The position numbers and the translations under genes are program-made. From positions 310,001 to 374,000 of the forward strand of contig NZ_JAJADR010000003.1 in assembly GCF_020447265.1 (NCBI RefSeq): 64,000 bases of DNA, in the 5' to 3' direction. Positions 45,193 through 53,819 of the stretch are shown in pieces. The stretch's first letter is position 1; each line of letters begins with the position of its first letter. The notes below the pieces were generated by a model. The model was not told where the DNA came from and did not search any database. It saw only the letters and a program-made list of their open reading frames with translations. This stretch comes from Hymenobacter lucidus. Lineage in GTDB: Bacteria; Bacteroidota; Bacteroidia; Cytophagales; Hymenobacteraceae.

Positions 45193-45351
45193 AGTCGAGT
45201 TCCCCTCCTTCCTTCAAGGAGGGGTGGCCGAAGGCTGGGGTGGTTTGCTAGAGCTAGAAAATTAGAATTAGTTAATCATTCAACTAAACAACGATTGACC
45301 ACCCCGCCCTTCGGGCACCCCTTCTTAAAGGAAGGAGGGAAACTCGACTAG
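45193..45351. repeat. Inverted pair of the CCCCTCCTTCCTTCAAGGAGGGG repeat
   Basis: The left copy (45193-45243) contains TCCTTCCTTCAAGGAGGGGT and ends GGGGTGGT. The right copy (45294-45351) is its inverse, and both ends carry CTAGTCGAGTT. A 50-bp AT-rich core separates them. The layout matches the GCCTCACC pairs but the sequence family differs. Confidence 0.8.
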
Positions 45352-45372
45352 CTTTCTAGTTCTAGTCTTTCT

Positions 45373-46941
45373 TCAATTCACCACTACTTTTTCCTTCACC
45401 GCTGCCTCCTGCACCACCGGATTTTTCACGGCTTTGAAGTGGTTGTTTTGCAGCACGATGTTGCGGGTTTTGGCGCCTTTGAGCGTGAGAAACGTCTCGG
45501 TGCCGGGCGTGGGGAAGGAGTTGTACATAAACGCGTCTTCCACATTGGTCAGCTCGACGAGCGACGTGGTAGTGGCGGGCATTTGGCTGCGCAGGCCGTC
45601 GAGGCGCAGCTCCCGCACGTTTTCGGCGCGCAGGGCCGGGCCGGTTTGCGGGTTTATCTGCACGTTGTGGAAGGCAATGTTGCGCGCTTCCTTCACCGTA
45701 AAGCCTTGTTTGGCGTCGATGTTGATATTGCTGAACGTGACGTTTTCGATGGGCATTTCGGCCAGGCCATTCAGCAGGCCGGCCTGGTTGCCCTCGGCCG
45801 TGATGTTGCTGAAGTGAATGTTGCGGAAACGCGGTGTGCGCTCCGACACGGGCTCTTGGGGCGCGTTGGCGTACTGCATATCGAGCACGATGACCTGCTC
45901 ACGGATGTTTTTCATCACCACGTTATCCACCCGGATATCCTCCACGACGCCACCCCGGCCGCGGGCCGTTTTGATGCGGATGCCCCGGTCGGTGCCGTCG
46001 AAGATGCAGTTGCTGATGGTAATTTTCTTCACCCCACCCGACATTTCCGAGCCAATAACCACGCCGCCGTGCCCGCTGAGCATGGTGCAGTTGGTAATGG
46101 TGTAATTCTCGGCCGGCACGTTCATCTGCCGCCCCGCGCGGTCCTTGCCCGATTTGATGGTGATGCAGTCGTCGCCGACGCTGATGTGGCAGTCGGAAAT
46201 GTGCACGTTGCGGCAGGATTCGGGGTTGATGCCGTCGGTATTCGGCGACTTGGGGTTGTTGATGGTAACGCCCGTAATGGTCACGTTTTCGCAGAACTCG
46301 GGGTTCACCGTCCAGAACGGGGAGTTGCGGATGGTGATGCCCTCGATGCGCACATTCTTGCAGTACATAGGCTGGATGAAGGGCGGCCGCAGAAAGCCCC
46401 GCTCCACCACGCCGGGCAAATCGGGCTTGAGAATGTTCTGGTTGAGGCGGAAAAACTCCTGCTGCCACTTCGAATCCTGGCTTTTGCGCGACTGACCCTC
46501 GGCGTAGTCCCACCACTTCTTGCCCTGCCCGTCGATAGTTCCCCGGCCCTTAATCGTGATATTCTCGGCCTTGTAGGCATAGAACAGCGGCGAGAAGCTC
46601 ATCACGTCGGTGCCCTCGTAGCGCGACTGGACCATGGGCAGGTAGTCGTCGAAATTGTCGCTGAAGTAAAGCACAGCCCCGGCTTCGATGTCGATGGTGA
46701 TGTTGCTGCGAAGATGAATAGGGCCAGTACGGTACTTGCCGGCCGGAAAATACACCGTGCCGCCCCCGGCTTTACTGGCGGCGGCAATGGCTTTTTCAAT
46801 GGCGGCCGTGGCCAGCTTCGTGCTGTCGTTGCGGGCCCCGTACTTAAGCACGTTGTAGGACTGCTGGGCGTGGGCGGCGGAGGTAGTCAGCAGTAAGAAT
46901 AGCAACGCTAGCAGACGGAGCGCCTCACCCCCCGGCCGCAT
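45373..46941 (-). CDS. Polygalacturonase, GH28
   Basis: A 522-aa secreted enzyme starting at ATG 46941 (signal ALRLLALLFLLLTTSAAHAQ). Upstream in-frame codons are repeat-derived. The right-handed beta-helix carries every GH28 motif: SPNTDGINPESC (about 234), VGDDCITIKSG (about 257, catalytic Asp pair), SGHGGVVIGSE (about 287) and RGIRIKT (about 322). It hydrolyses alpha-1,4 galacturonic acid linkages in homogalacturonan or RG. The first codons overlap one arm of an inverted repeat (46921-46980), which may affect expression. It lies in the operon between the MGH1-like and GH95 genes. Confidence 0.93.
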   Translation of the reverse strand: MRPGGEALRLLALLFLLLTTSAAHAQQSYNVLKYGARNDSTKLATAAIEKAIAAASKAGGGTVYFPAGKYRTGPIHLRSNITIDIEAGAVLYFSDNFDDYLPMVQSRYEGTDVMSFSPLFYAYKAENITIKGRGTIDGQGKKWWDYAEGQSRKSQDSKWQQEFFRLNQNILKPDLPGVVERGFLRPPFIQPMYCKNVRIEGITIRNSPFWTVNPEFCENVTITGVTINNPKSPNTDGINPESCRNVHISDCHISVGDDCITIKSGKDRAGRQMNVPAENYTITNCTMLSGHGGVVIGSEMSGGVKKITISNCIFDGTDRGIRIKTARGRGGVVEDIRVDNVVMKNIREQVIVLDMQYANAPQEPVSERTPRFRNIHFSNITAEGNQAGLLNGLAEMPIENVTFSNINIDAKQGFTVKEARNIAFHNVQINPQTGPALRAENVRELRLDGLRSQMPATTTSLVELTNVEDAFMYNSFPTPGTETFLTLKGAKTRNIVLQNNHFKAVKNPVVQEAAVKEKVVVN

Positions 46942-47112
46942 CTGCTTGAAGCGCAGAGTCTCCGCAGGAAAGGGGGAGCCTGACGATTCGTTTACAACGG
47001 TTATAGCAGCTTTTGTCATTGAAGCAGGTACTTTATGTGCAATCATTGAACGCACCCCTCTCCTTTTTCGGAGACTCTGCGCATAAAGCAGATGCGCCGG
47101 GGGTGAGGTGCC
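46921..47112. repeat. Inverted pair of the GCCTCACC repeat with a shared internal insertion
   Basis: The left copy (46921-46980) and right copy (47052-47112) both carry an additional segment, GCATCTGCTT-N3-GCGCAGAGTCTCCG, absent from the other copies. That shows the two arms are kept similar to each other. A 71-bp core separates them. The pair spans the N-terminal end of the GH28 gene. Confidence 0.75.
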
Positions 47113-47120
47113 CACTCGCC

Positions 47121-48677
47121 CTACAGCTTGGCTGTAACGCGCTGGAGCTTATCGGCCCGGCCGATTTCCTTGCCGTCGGCAAAGATGCGCAGGCCTTGGC
47201 CCTTGCCGTATTTCTGGCCGGTTTTGTCCCAGAGCACCGTGAGCTGGCGGCCGTGGTAGCGCACCTGGTCGAGGCAGAAGTAGTCCCACTGGCCCTGGGG
47301 CACGAGGGGAAATACTTCCACCACGTTGTCGGGGCGGGGCTTGAGGCCCACGAGGCCGGTAATGATGAGGTCGGCGAAGCCCGAGTGGTTGTAGTAGCTG
47401 CTACGCGGATTGTCGCCTTTGAGCCACTCGCCGTTCTTTTCATCCTGATACTCACCCAGGTAGGGCACGCCGTTTTTCTGGTGCGAAAGGGCATATTTGC
47501 GCAGCTCGTCGTAGTACACCTGGGCGCTCATGCCGTCGTGGTGCTTGTACTCGGTGAGCAGGTTGGCCAGGCCCTTCAGGGTTTGGGTGGTGGCGTAGGG
47601 CCACACCGCGCCGTCCCACTCGCAGCCGTGGCCCGAGCCGTGGGTACGGAAACCCGGGGCGCGCCGCTCGGCCGTGGTCAGGCCCCAGGGCGCTTTGAAG
47701 CCGCCTTCATCGGTGAGCTGCTCCCACTGCTTGGCGTACTTGGGCTTGTCGGCGGGCAGGGAGAAGTACCACGGGATGTAGCCCAGCTCCTCGCGCCACT
47801 CGCAGAGGCCGCCTTTCTCGTATTGCACCTTGAAAAACGCGGCTTTTTCGTCCCACAACGTGCGTTGCACGTCAGTGCGGAGCTGCTTGGCTTTGGCGGC
47901 GTACTTGCGTTGCAGCGTGTCGTTTTTGGTCAGCTTGGCCATGGCCGTCAGGGCTTTAGCGTTGCCGTACATATAGCTATTGATGGTGGGGCGCACGTTT
48001 TTCACCTTCCGGCCGCCGCTGATGGATTCTTCCATGGCGTCCTTCACGTCGTACTGCCAGAACATGCCAGAAGGCAGCATCCGCTCCTTTTCCCAGAGCC
48101 GGTAATCGACATTGAGAGCGGGCAAAAGCTCCTGCACCTGCTGCTTGTTTTGCTGCACCAGATACAGGCTGTACACCGCGTCTTGGAGCCAGCTGCTGAA
48201 GCCGTGGAGCTTAGGCGCGGCGCGCTTGGCATCGGCAAACAGCCAGAACCGGGTGTACTGGTCGATGTACTGCGGGTCGTGAAGCCAACGGCCTTCGTTG
48301 AGGTGGTGGCCCAGGGCGCTGCTGATGGTGTTGTGGCTGCCGGCGTGCTTCATCGGGGTGATGAACTCGGTGAAGACGAAGCCGTCGGGCGTCTGCTTGA
48401 GGTGCTTGCGGTAGGTCCACCAGCGGTAGTAGTAGGTTTGCTGCAGGGCCGAATCGGGACACTCAAACAGCGGCACCTGCTGCGCCAGCCAGTCGGCGGC
48501 CCGCTCGTTGGGTATGTGGTTCACTACTGTTTCCTGGTCCATGCTATTAAACCAAGCCACGCTGCTGCGCAGCTTGTCGGTACTCAGCACGAAGGGCGCG
48601 GGCTGCTGGGCGCGGGCCAGGCCGGCGCTGCAGAGCAGGCCGAGAAAAAGGAAAAAGCCGATGGCGGGAATTTTCAT
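47121..48677 (-). CDS. MGH1-like (alpha/alpha)6 glycoside hydrolase
   Basis: A 518-aa secreted protein with a signal peptide (MKIPAIGFFLFLGLLCSAGLARA). Residues about 60-440 read as an (alpha/alpha)6 barrel of the trehalase/GH63/MGH1 kind: YYYRWWTYRKHLKQTPDGFVFTEFI, RPTINSYMYGNAKALTAMAKL, GCEWDGAVWPYATTQTLKGLANLL and YYNHSGFADLIITGLVGLKPR. A small C-terminal beta-domain follows. The candidate acids lie in the CEWDGAVWP and EFITPMKHAGS loops. I cannot give a numbered family. The gene starts 18 bp after the GH67-like gene. Confidence 0.7.
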   Translation of the reverse strand: MKIPAIGFFLFLGLLCSAGLARAQQPAPFVLSTDKLRSSVAWFNSMDQETVVNHIPNERAADWLAQQVPLFECPDSALQQTYYYRWWTYRKHLKQTPDGFVFTEFITPMKHAGSHNTISSALGHHLNEGRWLHDPQYIDQYTRFWLFADAKRAAPKLHGFSSWLQDAVYSLYLVQQNKQQVQELLPALNVDYRLWEKERMLPSGMFWQYDVKDAMEESISGGRKVKNVRPTINSYMYGNAKALTAMAKLTKNDTLQRKYAAKAKQLRTDVQRTLWDEKAAFFKVQYEKGGLCEWREELGYIPWYFSLPADKPKYAKQWEQLTDEGGFKAPWGLTTAERRAPGFRTHGSGHGCEWDGAVWPYATTQTLKGLANLLTEYKHHDGMSAQVYYDELRKYALSHQKNGVPYLGEYQDEKNGEWLKGDNPRSSYYNHSGFADLIITGLVGLKPRPDNVVEVFPLVPQGQWDYFCLDQVRYHGRQLTVLWDKTGQKYGKGQGLRIFADGKEIGRADKLQRVTAKL

Positions 48678-48695
48678 AGGGAATTTTCAGCGCGG

Positions 48696-51467
48696 TTATT
48701 CAAACAGCCAGTCTACTTCCTTCACTGGCCCGCCGGCGGCGCCTATGCCCGCATTGTACGTCGGCAGCGGCTGCTTGGCGTCCACGAAGCCCAGAATCAG
48801 GCAGGTGCCCCGGCTTAGGTTGAGCGTGTGCGTGCCGGGCTTGAAGGAAAAGGTATGCACGTTGACCGGCGGCTGCCCGGCCACCGCCACCGCGTTGGCA
48901 ATTTTGATATCAGCCTGGCCATAGTCGTTGGCGCTGGCGTCGATTTCGAGCTGGGGCGCGGGCAGGTAGCGCGGGTTTTTCTGGTTGAAATAGCCTACCA
49001 ACAGCTGCACGGGCCGGGTGGTAGTGAAGCGTACTTCCGTGCCGTCTTTCAGCTGCCGCGCCTGGCTCAGCCGCAGGCCTTTCAGCCCCGCCAACTCGGG
49101 CGCCAGGGCCGAAATTGCAGTGGTGGTATCGGCAAAAACGGGCTGCCCGGCTTTGAGCGGGTAGGTGCCGGCTTTGGTGAGCAGCGTTACTGGTGCGTTG
49201 ATCAGCGCCTTTTTCTTCTGCACTGCGGGCACGATGCGCACCTGCTTGAGCGAGTCGAGGTTGTGGCGCAGGTTGGCCAGTTCCTTTTGGTAAACCGGCA
49301 GCATTTCGGCCCAGGTTATGTAGGTGGCATCCACGCCGCGCATCGGAATTTTGCGCTGGGCGGTTTGCATGCTGTTGGCGTAGAGGTAGGTGTCCTTGGT
49401 TAGCGCCACCATGCGCTGCCAGTGCTGCACGCTGCGGGCCAGCAGCGGCACGGCCGCCTCCAGGTCGGCCAGGTTGCGCGAGTGTTTGTAGCGCAGCGCC
49501 AGCAGCGCGGCCTGCACTTTATCGGCGTAGAAATTGGCCAGCGCGTCCTGGCAGTACATGTCGTTTTTGAGGCGGGCAAACTCGGCCTGGTTTTTCGTTA
49601 CGGAGGGCGCGGCCCGCTCGATGGCCGCCACGGCGGCGCGGCCGTGGGCCACCACTTCGGCCGCCACCTGGGGCGGGGTTTCGCCGATGTGCGGCAGGCC
49701 CTTGGCTTCCTTTTCGGCGTATTCAATAATCATCTCCCCTTCCGGCGCTTCCGACTCGTAGAGCAAGGTAAACAGCCCGTAGCGCTTAGGGTTGATAAGC
49801 TGCGTCATCAGCATGCCCAGGGTCAGGGTCTGGCGGTTGCCGTCGGTGATGCCGTAGCGGCGCAGCAGCTTGGGCTCAATTTCGCCGGCCTGCTCGTAGG
49901 CTTCCAGCACCTGCTTGCCGGCCGCTACATCGGTGCCGTACATCGAGCCCAGCTGCTGGCCCCAGTAGTCGATTTCGGCGGGCCGGGGCCGGTCGGCGTG
50001 CCAGGCGTAGCGCGACCAGGCCTTGTACCACAGCCAGTCCCTATCGACTTGCAAGAGGCGCTCGGGGGTTTTGTCGGCGGTGTAGGGCCAGTCCCAGTAC
50101 GAGGCTTGCGGGTAGAGGTGCAGACCGTTGGCGCCGTATGTGTTGTGCATGGCCTGCACCGATTTCTGGATAAAATCTGCCGAGCCGTAGCGGAACGGCT
50201 CCAGGTTGGCCAGGATATGCACGTTCTCAATGTGCACCGAATTCATGCCGCTGAGCGTGCGGTGCAACTCGGCCCAGGAGCCGCGCGGGGTGTAGGTCGT
50301 CAGGGCCTCGCCGTTGAATTTGGCCTCGGTATACAGGTTTTTGTAGAGCGGCAGCGCGGCTTTTATCACGCTCGGCGCGTCGGTGTCGTGGGCCCGGAGT
50401 ACGATGGGCGGCAGCTCAGTTTGGCCCAGGGCCTTGAGGCCGTCCTGCACGCCGGGAATGATGGTTTTGGTAAACCAGTCGATATCGTCCTGGCCCACGC
50501 CTTCCATGGCTTCGCCCAGGGCCACCATCAAACCCACGTTGGGGTATTTCTCCACGAAGGCCGCAATGGACTTGCGCGTATAGTCGCTCAGCAGGGGCGT
50601 AATGGGCCGGGCGCGGTCCTGGGTTTTAATGCCGTGGTGCTCGGCAAAGGGCTTGGAGACGATGATGTTATAAAACATCTGAATCACCCAGATGCCGCGC
50701 TTATCGGCCTCCTCGGTCAGGAAACGGTACATTTCCTCGTTCTTCTTAAACGTCGCGTCGTCTACTTCCACCGCGTAGGGGTAGTCCTTGAGGCGCACCA
50801 GGGACGCAAACGGGTGGCCGTTCCAGAGGTAGAGCGAGTTCATGCGGTTGTCGGCCAGCATGTCGAGGTATTTCACCCACAGCGCCTTATCGTAGAGCCA
50901 GGGAAACACCTCGGGCGTGTAGGGATATTCGTACACGGTGCGGCCGGGCAGATAATATGGCTTCTGCACCCCGATGCAGGCCCCGCGCAGCACCATTTCG
51001 GGCTGGTCCGTCAGGCTGATTTGCTCCCCGATTTTTCCCTGGCGCTGCACCTGCTCGGCCAGCTCCAGGCAGCCATAGAGCGCGCCGGTATTGTCGGCCC
51101 CGCTGATAAGAATCGTGTTTTTATCGGCCGAAACGATGGAAAATCCCTCTTTACCGGGTGCTTTGGCCGCTGCAGCGTGGTAGGCGGTGGCGGCCTGGGT
51201 CAGGAGCGCGTCGGTGGCGCGGCCGATGATGATGGAGTTGGGGCGGCTGGTTTTGGTCTGCTCTGTAATGGTGGTCTGGTAGCCCGCAGCCCGCAGGGCA
51301 GTGGCCAGCCGCTCGGCGCCGTAGCGCAGGCGGGGCGCGGCGTTTTTGGGCAGCACGATGGTGCGCGAGTCCGGCTTCGGAGCCGCGCCGGCCGCACCCA
51401 CAAAACCCAGCAGCACGCCGAGCAGGAAACAACTTGTAAGAAGGTATTTCCGCAGGCAGTGGCTCAT
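48696..51467 (-). CDS. GH67-like alpha-uronidase family protein
   Basis: A 923-aa secreted protein starting at ATG 51467, with a signal peptide (KYLLTSCFLLGVLLGFVGAAGA). Residues about 25-165 form a GH67/GH115-type N-terminal alpha/beta domain (TIVLPKNAAPRLRYGAERLATALRAAGY, then LISGADNTGALYGCLELAEQVQ). A large barrel follows (QPEMVLRGACIGVQKPYY, VKYLDMLADNRMNSLYLWNGHPFAS, VGLMVALGEAMEGVGQDD, LHLYPQASYWDWPYTAD). Long helices and a C-terminal beta-sandwich complete it. Such proteins remove alpha-linked uronic acids; here galacturonic acid is the likelier leaving group. Substrate and catalytic pair are not settled. It is the first gene of the operon downstream of operator A. Confidence 0.65.
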   Translation of the reverse strand: MSHCLRKYLLTSCFLLGVLLGFVGAAGAAPKPDSRTIVLPKNAAPRLRYGAERLATALRAAGYQTTITEQTKTSRPNSIIIGRATDALLTQAATAYHAAAAKAPGKEGFSIVSADKNTILISGADNTGALYGCLELAEQVQRQGKIGEQISLTDQPEMVLRGACIGVQKPYYLPGRTVYEYPYTPEVFPWLYDKALWVKYLDMLADNRMNSLYLWNGHPFASLVRLKDYPYAVEVDDATFKKNEEMYRFLTEEADKRGIWVIQMFYNIIVSKPFAEHHGIKTQDRARPITPLLSDYTRKSIAAFVEKYPNVGLMVALGEAMEGVGQDDIDWFTKTIIPGVQDGLKALGQTELPPIVLRAHDTDAPSVIKAALPLYKNLYTEAKFNGEALTTYTPRGSWAELHRTLSGMNSVHIENVHILANLEPFRYGSADFIQKSVQAMHNTYGANGLHLYPQASYWDWPYTADKTPERLLQVDRDWLWYKAWSRYAWHADRPRPAEIDYWGQQLGSMYGTDVAAGKQVLEAYEQAGEIEPKLLRRYGITDGNRQTLTLGMLMTQLINPKRYGLFTLLYESEAPEGEMIIEYAEKEAKGLPHIGETPPQVAAEVVAHGRAAVAAIERAAPSVTKNQAEFARLKNDMYCQDALANFYADKVQAALLALRYKHSRNLADLEAAVPLLARSVQHWQRMVALTKDTYLYANSMQTAQRKIPMRGVDATYITWAEMLPVYQKELANLRHNLDSLKQVRIVPAVQKKKALINAPVTLLTKAGTYPLKAGQPVFADTTTAISALAPELAGLKGLRLSQARQLKDGTEVRFTTTRPVQLLVGYFNQKNPRYLPAPQLEIDASANDYGQADIKIANAVAVAGQPPVNVHTFSFKPGTHTLNLSRGTCLILGFVDAKQPLPTYNAGIGAAGGPVKEVDWLFE

Positions 51468-51503
51468 GGGGGGGGGCTTGGTTGGGGTGGTTTTACAGCT
51501 CAC

Positions 51504-51511
51504 CAAAGTTA
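51504..51511 (-). promoter_or_regulatory. -7 box (TAACTTTG) of the GH67-like operon
   Basis: Exact match to TAnnTTTG on the minus strand, 22 bp downstream of operator A and 37 bp before the start codon. Confidence 0.65.
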
Positions 51512-51533
51512 CTGGCGCCCACCTCCCGCACCT

Positions 51534-51564
51534 TATACCATCTTCTCCGGCTCTTATAGCATGT
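51534..51564 (-). promoter_or_regulatory. AraC-type operator, site A
   Basis: On the minus strand: ACATGCTA, 12 bp, AAGATGGTATA. ATGCTA and ATGGTA are direct repeats starting 21 bp apart. This is the site closest to the consensus. It serves the GH67-like, MGH1, GH28, GH95 and GH2-malectin operon. Confidence 0.72.
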
Positions 51565-51839
51565 TGCCATCGGCCACGACAGCCACCAAATCCAGTTCTA
51601 CAGAGAGGTGGTCGGGATTTCCCAAGCTGAAGCGCGGCTTGGCAACCCGTGGGATACGCAGGGGCAGCGTTAACCTTTCCGCCCGCCAGAGCCGAATTTC
51701 ACCCCTCCCGCCCCGGCTACTTATATATGGTGTGCCGGCCGGCCCGGGTCGGGTCTGCCGCCGGAGCCAAATCACCTCTGCCGGGCGCGTATTTCGGCCC
51801 CGACAAGCCGATTACGAAGCACAACCGGCCCGAATGATA

Positions 51840-51870
51840 ACATCCTACACAGGGTCGAAAAAATGGTATA
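51840..51870 (+). promoter_or_regulatory. AraC-type operator, site E (PL1 operon)
   Basis: ACATCCTA (51840-51847) and AAAATGGTATA ending at 51870; the half-sites start 21 bp apart. The second half-site ATGGTATA is identical to that of site A. TTATTTAG, a partial -7 box, begins 22 bp downstream. The start codon is 55 bp away. Confidence 0.68.
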
Positions 51871-51925
51871 GGTAGCGGCTCCTTTTGTCTTGTTATTTAG
51901 CTGCGGTTAAAACCCCACCGACCCC

Positions 51926-53563
51926 ATGAAAAAATACGCTGGTTCTCTTCTCGGTTTGGCCGTCGTTTTGTCGGCCCACCACGCGGCAATGGCGCAGTAT
52001 CCGCAAATTCCGGCCGACGTGCAGAAGGCCAGCAAGGAAATGATGGACGAGGCCCTGCGCCAGTCCGATATTGCCTGGGCTAAGGCCTACCCCATCATTC
52101 AGCGCGACAACCAAAACGGCAAGCCCTACATTCCGTGGGCGGCCCGGCCCATCGATTTGCCCCAGTCGCCGGTGCCCGCCTTTCCGGGCGCGGAAGGTGG
52201 CGGCGCATATTCCTTCGGGGGCCGGGGCGGCAAGGTATACGTGGTAACCAGCCTCGACGACCGGGGCCCGGGCACGCTGCGCGAGGCCTGTGAGCAGGGC
52301 GGGGCCCGCACCATCGTCTTCAACGTGGCCGGTATCATCCGCCTGAAAAGCCCGCTGATTATCCGCGCCCCTTACATCACCATTGCGGGCCAGACCGCCC
52401 CCGGCGACGGAGTGTGCGTGGCCGGCGAGTCGGTGTGGATTAATACCCACGACGTGATTATCCGCTACATGCGCTTCCGCCGGGGCGAAACCAACGTGGG
52501 CCGCCGCGACGACGCCATCGGCGGCAACCCCATCGGCAACATCATGATTGACCACGTCTCGGCTTCGTGGGGGCTCGACGAGAATATGTCGATGTACCGG
52601 CACATGTACAACGACAGCACCGGCATTGCCGAGCAGAAGCTGGGCACGGTGAACATCACGATTCAGAACTCGATTTTCTCGGAGTCGCTCGACACCTGGA
52701 ACCACGCCTTTGGCAGCACGCTGGGCGGCGAGAATTGCACGTTTATGCGCAACCTCTGGGCCGATAACGCGGGCCGCAACCCCTCCATCGGCTGGAACGG
52801 CATCTTCAACTTTGCCAATAACGTGATGTTCAACTGGGTGCACCGCTCTACCGACGGCGGCGACTACCGGGCCATGTACAACATCATCAACAACTACTAC
52901 AAGCCCGGCCCGCTCACGTCGAAAACCGCGCCGGTAGGCTACCGCATTCTCAAGCCCGAGTCAGGCCGCAGCAAGCTCAAGTACCAGGTCTACGGCCGGG
53001 CCTACGTGAATGGCAACATTATGGAAGGCAACGAGAAGGTGACCAAGGACAACTGGGACGGCGGCGTACAGGTGGAAGAGCTGGCCAACGCCGGCCCCTA
53101 CACCGCCGACATGCGCGTAAATGCGCCGCTGCCCATGCCCAACATCACCATTATGCCCGCCGAAAAAGCCTTCGGCTACGTGCTCGAAAACGCCGGCGCC
53201 ACCCTGCCCAAGCGCGACCCGGTGGATACGCGCATCGTGAAGCAGGTGCGCACCGGTAAAATCGAGTACCTGGAAGGCGTGAAGCTGCCCGAAACCCAGT
53301 TCAAGCACCGCCGCCTCCCCATCGACTCCTATAAGCAAGGCATCATTACCGACATCAGCCAGGTGGGCGGCTACCCCACCTACGCCGGCCAGCCTTACCA
53401 GGACACGGACAAGGACGGCATGCCCGACCAGTACGAGAAGAAGAACAAGCTTAACCCCAACGACGCCTCCGACGCCAGCAAATTAGCCGGCAAGGACGGC
53501 TACACCAACATCGAAGTCTACCTCAACAGCGTGGTGCCGGTAAAGGAAGTGAAGCCGTCGTGA
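51926..53563 (+). CDS. Pectate lyase, PL1 family (second copy)
   Basis: A 545-aa secreted lyase (signal KKYAGSLLGLAVVLSAHHAAMA). The same domain order as the gene at 25882 is visible: helical lead, beta-helix (AFPGAEGGGAYSFGGRGGKVYVV, IRAPYITIAGQTAPGDGVCV, MIDHVSASWGLDENMSMYRH) and a C-terminal calcium-binding-like end (DTDKDGMPDQYEKKNKLNP). The two proteins are highly similar along their length, so this is a paralogue likely to differ in substrate form or location. Operator E lies upstream. The next gene follows after an inverted-repeat pair. Confidence 0.9.
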   Translation: MKKYAGSLLGLAVVLSAHHAAMAQYPQIPADVQKASKEMMDEALRQSDIAWAKAYPIIQRDNQNGKPYIPWAARPIDLPQSPVPAFPGAEGGGAYSFGGRGGKVYVVTSLDDRGPGTLREACEQGGARTIVFNVAGIIRLKSPLIIRAPYITIAGQTAPGDGVCVAGESVWINTHDVIIRYMRFRRGETNVGRRDDAIGGNPIGNIMIDHVSASWGLDENMSMYRHMYNDSTGIAEQKLGTVNITIQNSIFSESLDTWNHAFGSTLGGENCTFMRNLWADNAGRNPSIGWNGIFNFANNVMFNWVHRSTDGGDYRAMYNIINNYYKPGPLTSKTAPVGYRILKPESGRSKLKYQVYGRAYVNGNIMEGNEKVTKDNWDGGVQVEELANAGPYTADMRVNAPLPMPNITIMPAEKAFGYVLENAGATLPKRDPVDTRIVKQVRTGKIEYLEGVKLPETQFKHRRLPIDSYKQGIITDISQVGGYPTYAGQPYQDTDKDGMPDQYEKKNKLNPNDASDASKLAGKDGYTNIEVYLNSVVPVKEVKPS

Positions 53564-53578
53564 GCGGGGCCTTACGGG

Positions 53579-53788
53579 CGCCTCACCCCCTAGCCCCCTC
53601 TCCGAAAAAGAGAGGAGGGACTAGTTGTAGAGCATATAGCTCAGGCTGTTCCTTTAATTTTGCCTACCAAACAGCATGAGCAGCTAATAAATAGGTAAGG
53701 GAGTAGCGATACTCATGTGTAAAGTAGGGTATGCATACGCTCGGCTCCCCCTCTCCTTTTCGGAGAGGGGGCCGGGGGGTGAGGCGCC
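53579..53788. repeat. Inverted pair of the GCCTCACC repeat
   Basis: The left copy is 53579-53620 (CGCCTCACCCCCTAGCCCCC...) and the right copy 53743-53788 (GGCTCCCCCTCTCC...GGTGAGGCGCCC). A 122-bp AT-richer core separates them. The right arm runs into the following gene and supplies an apparent N-terminal extension with LPLSFSERGPGGEA. Confidence 0.8.
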
Positions 53789-53819
53789 CACCAGAACAAT
53801 TTCTTTCAACGCTACCCTG

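Larger units (their letters stand above)
51468..51925. promoter_or_regulatory. 458-bp divergent control region with two operators
   Basis: No gene is seen. It separates the GH67-like operon (minus) and the PL1 operon (plus). Operator A and its -7 box serve the minus strand, and operator E serves the plus strand. The middle (about 51565-51839) shows no motif I can name. Confidence 0.75.

Noticed and set aside
49422..51875. An 817-codon open frame on the plus strand opposite the GH67-like gene
   Set aside because: Antisense artefact; the minus strand carries a clear signal peptide and conserved enzyme domains, and the frame runs through both proposed operators.
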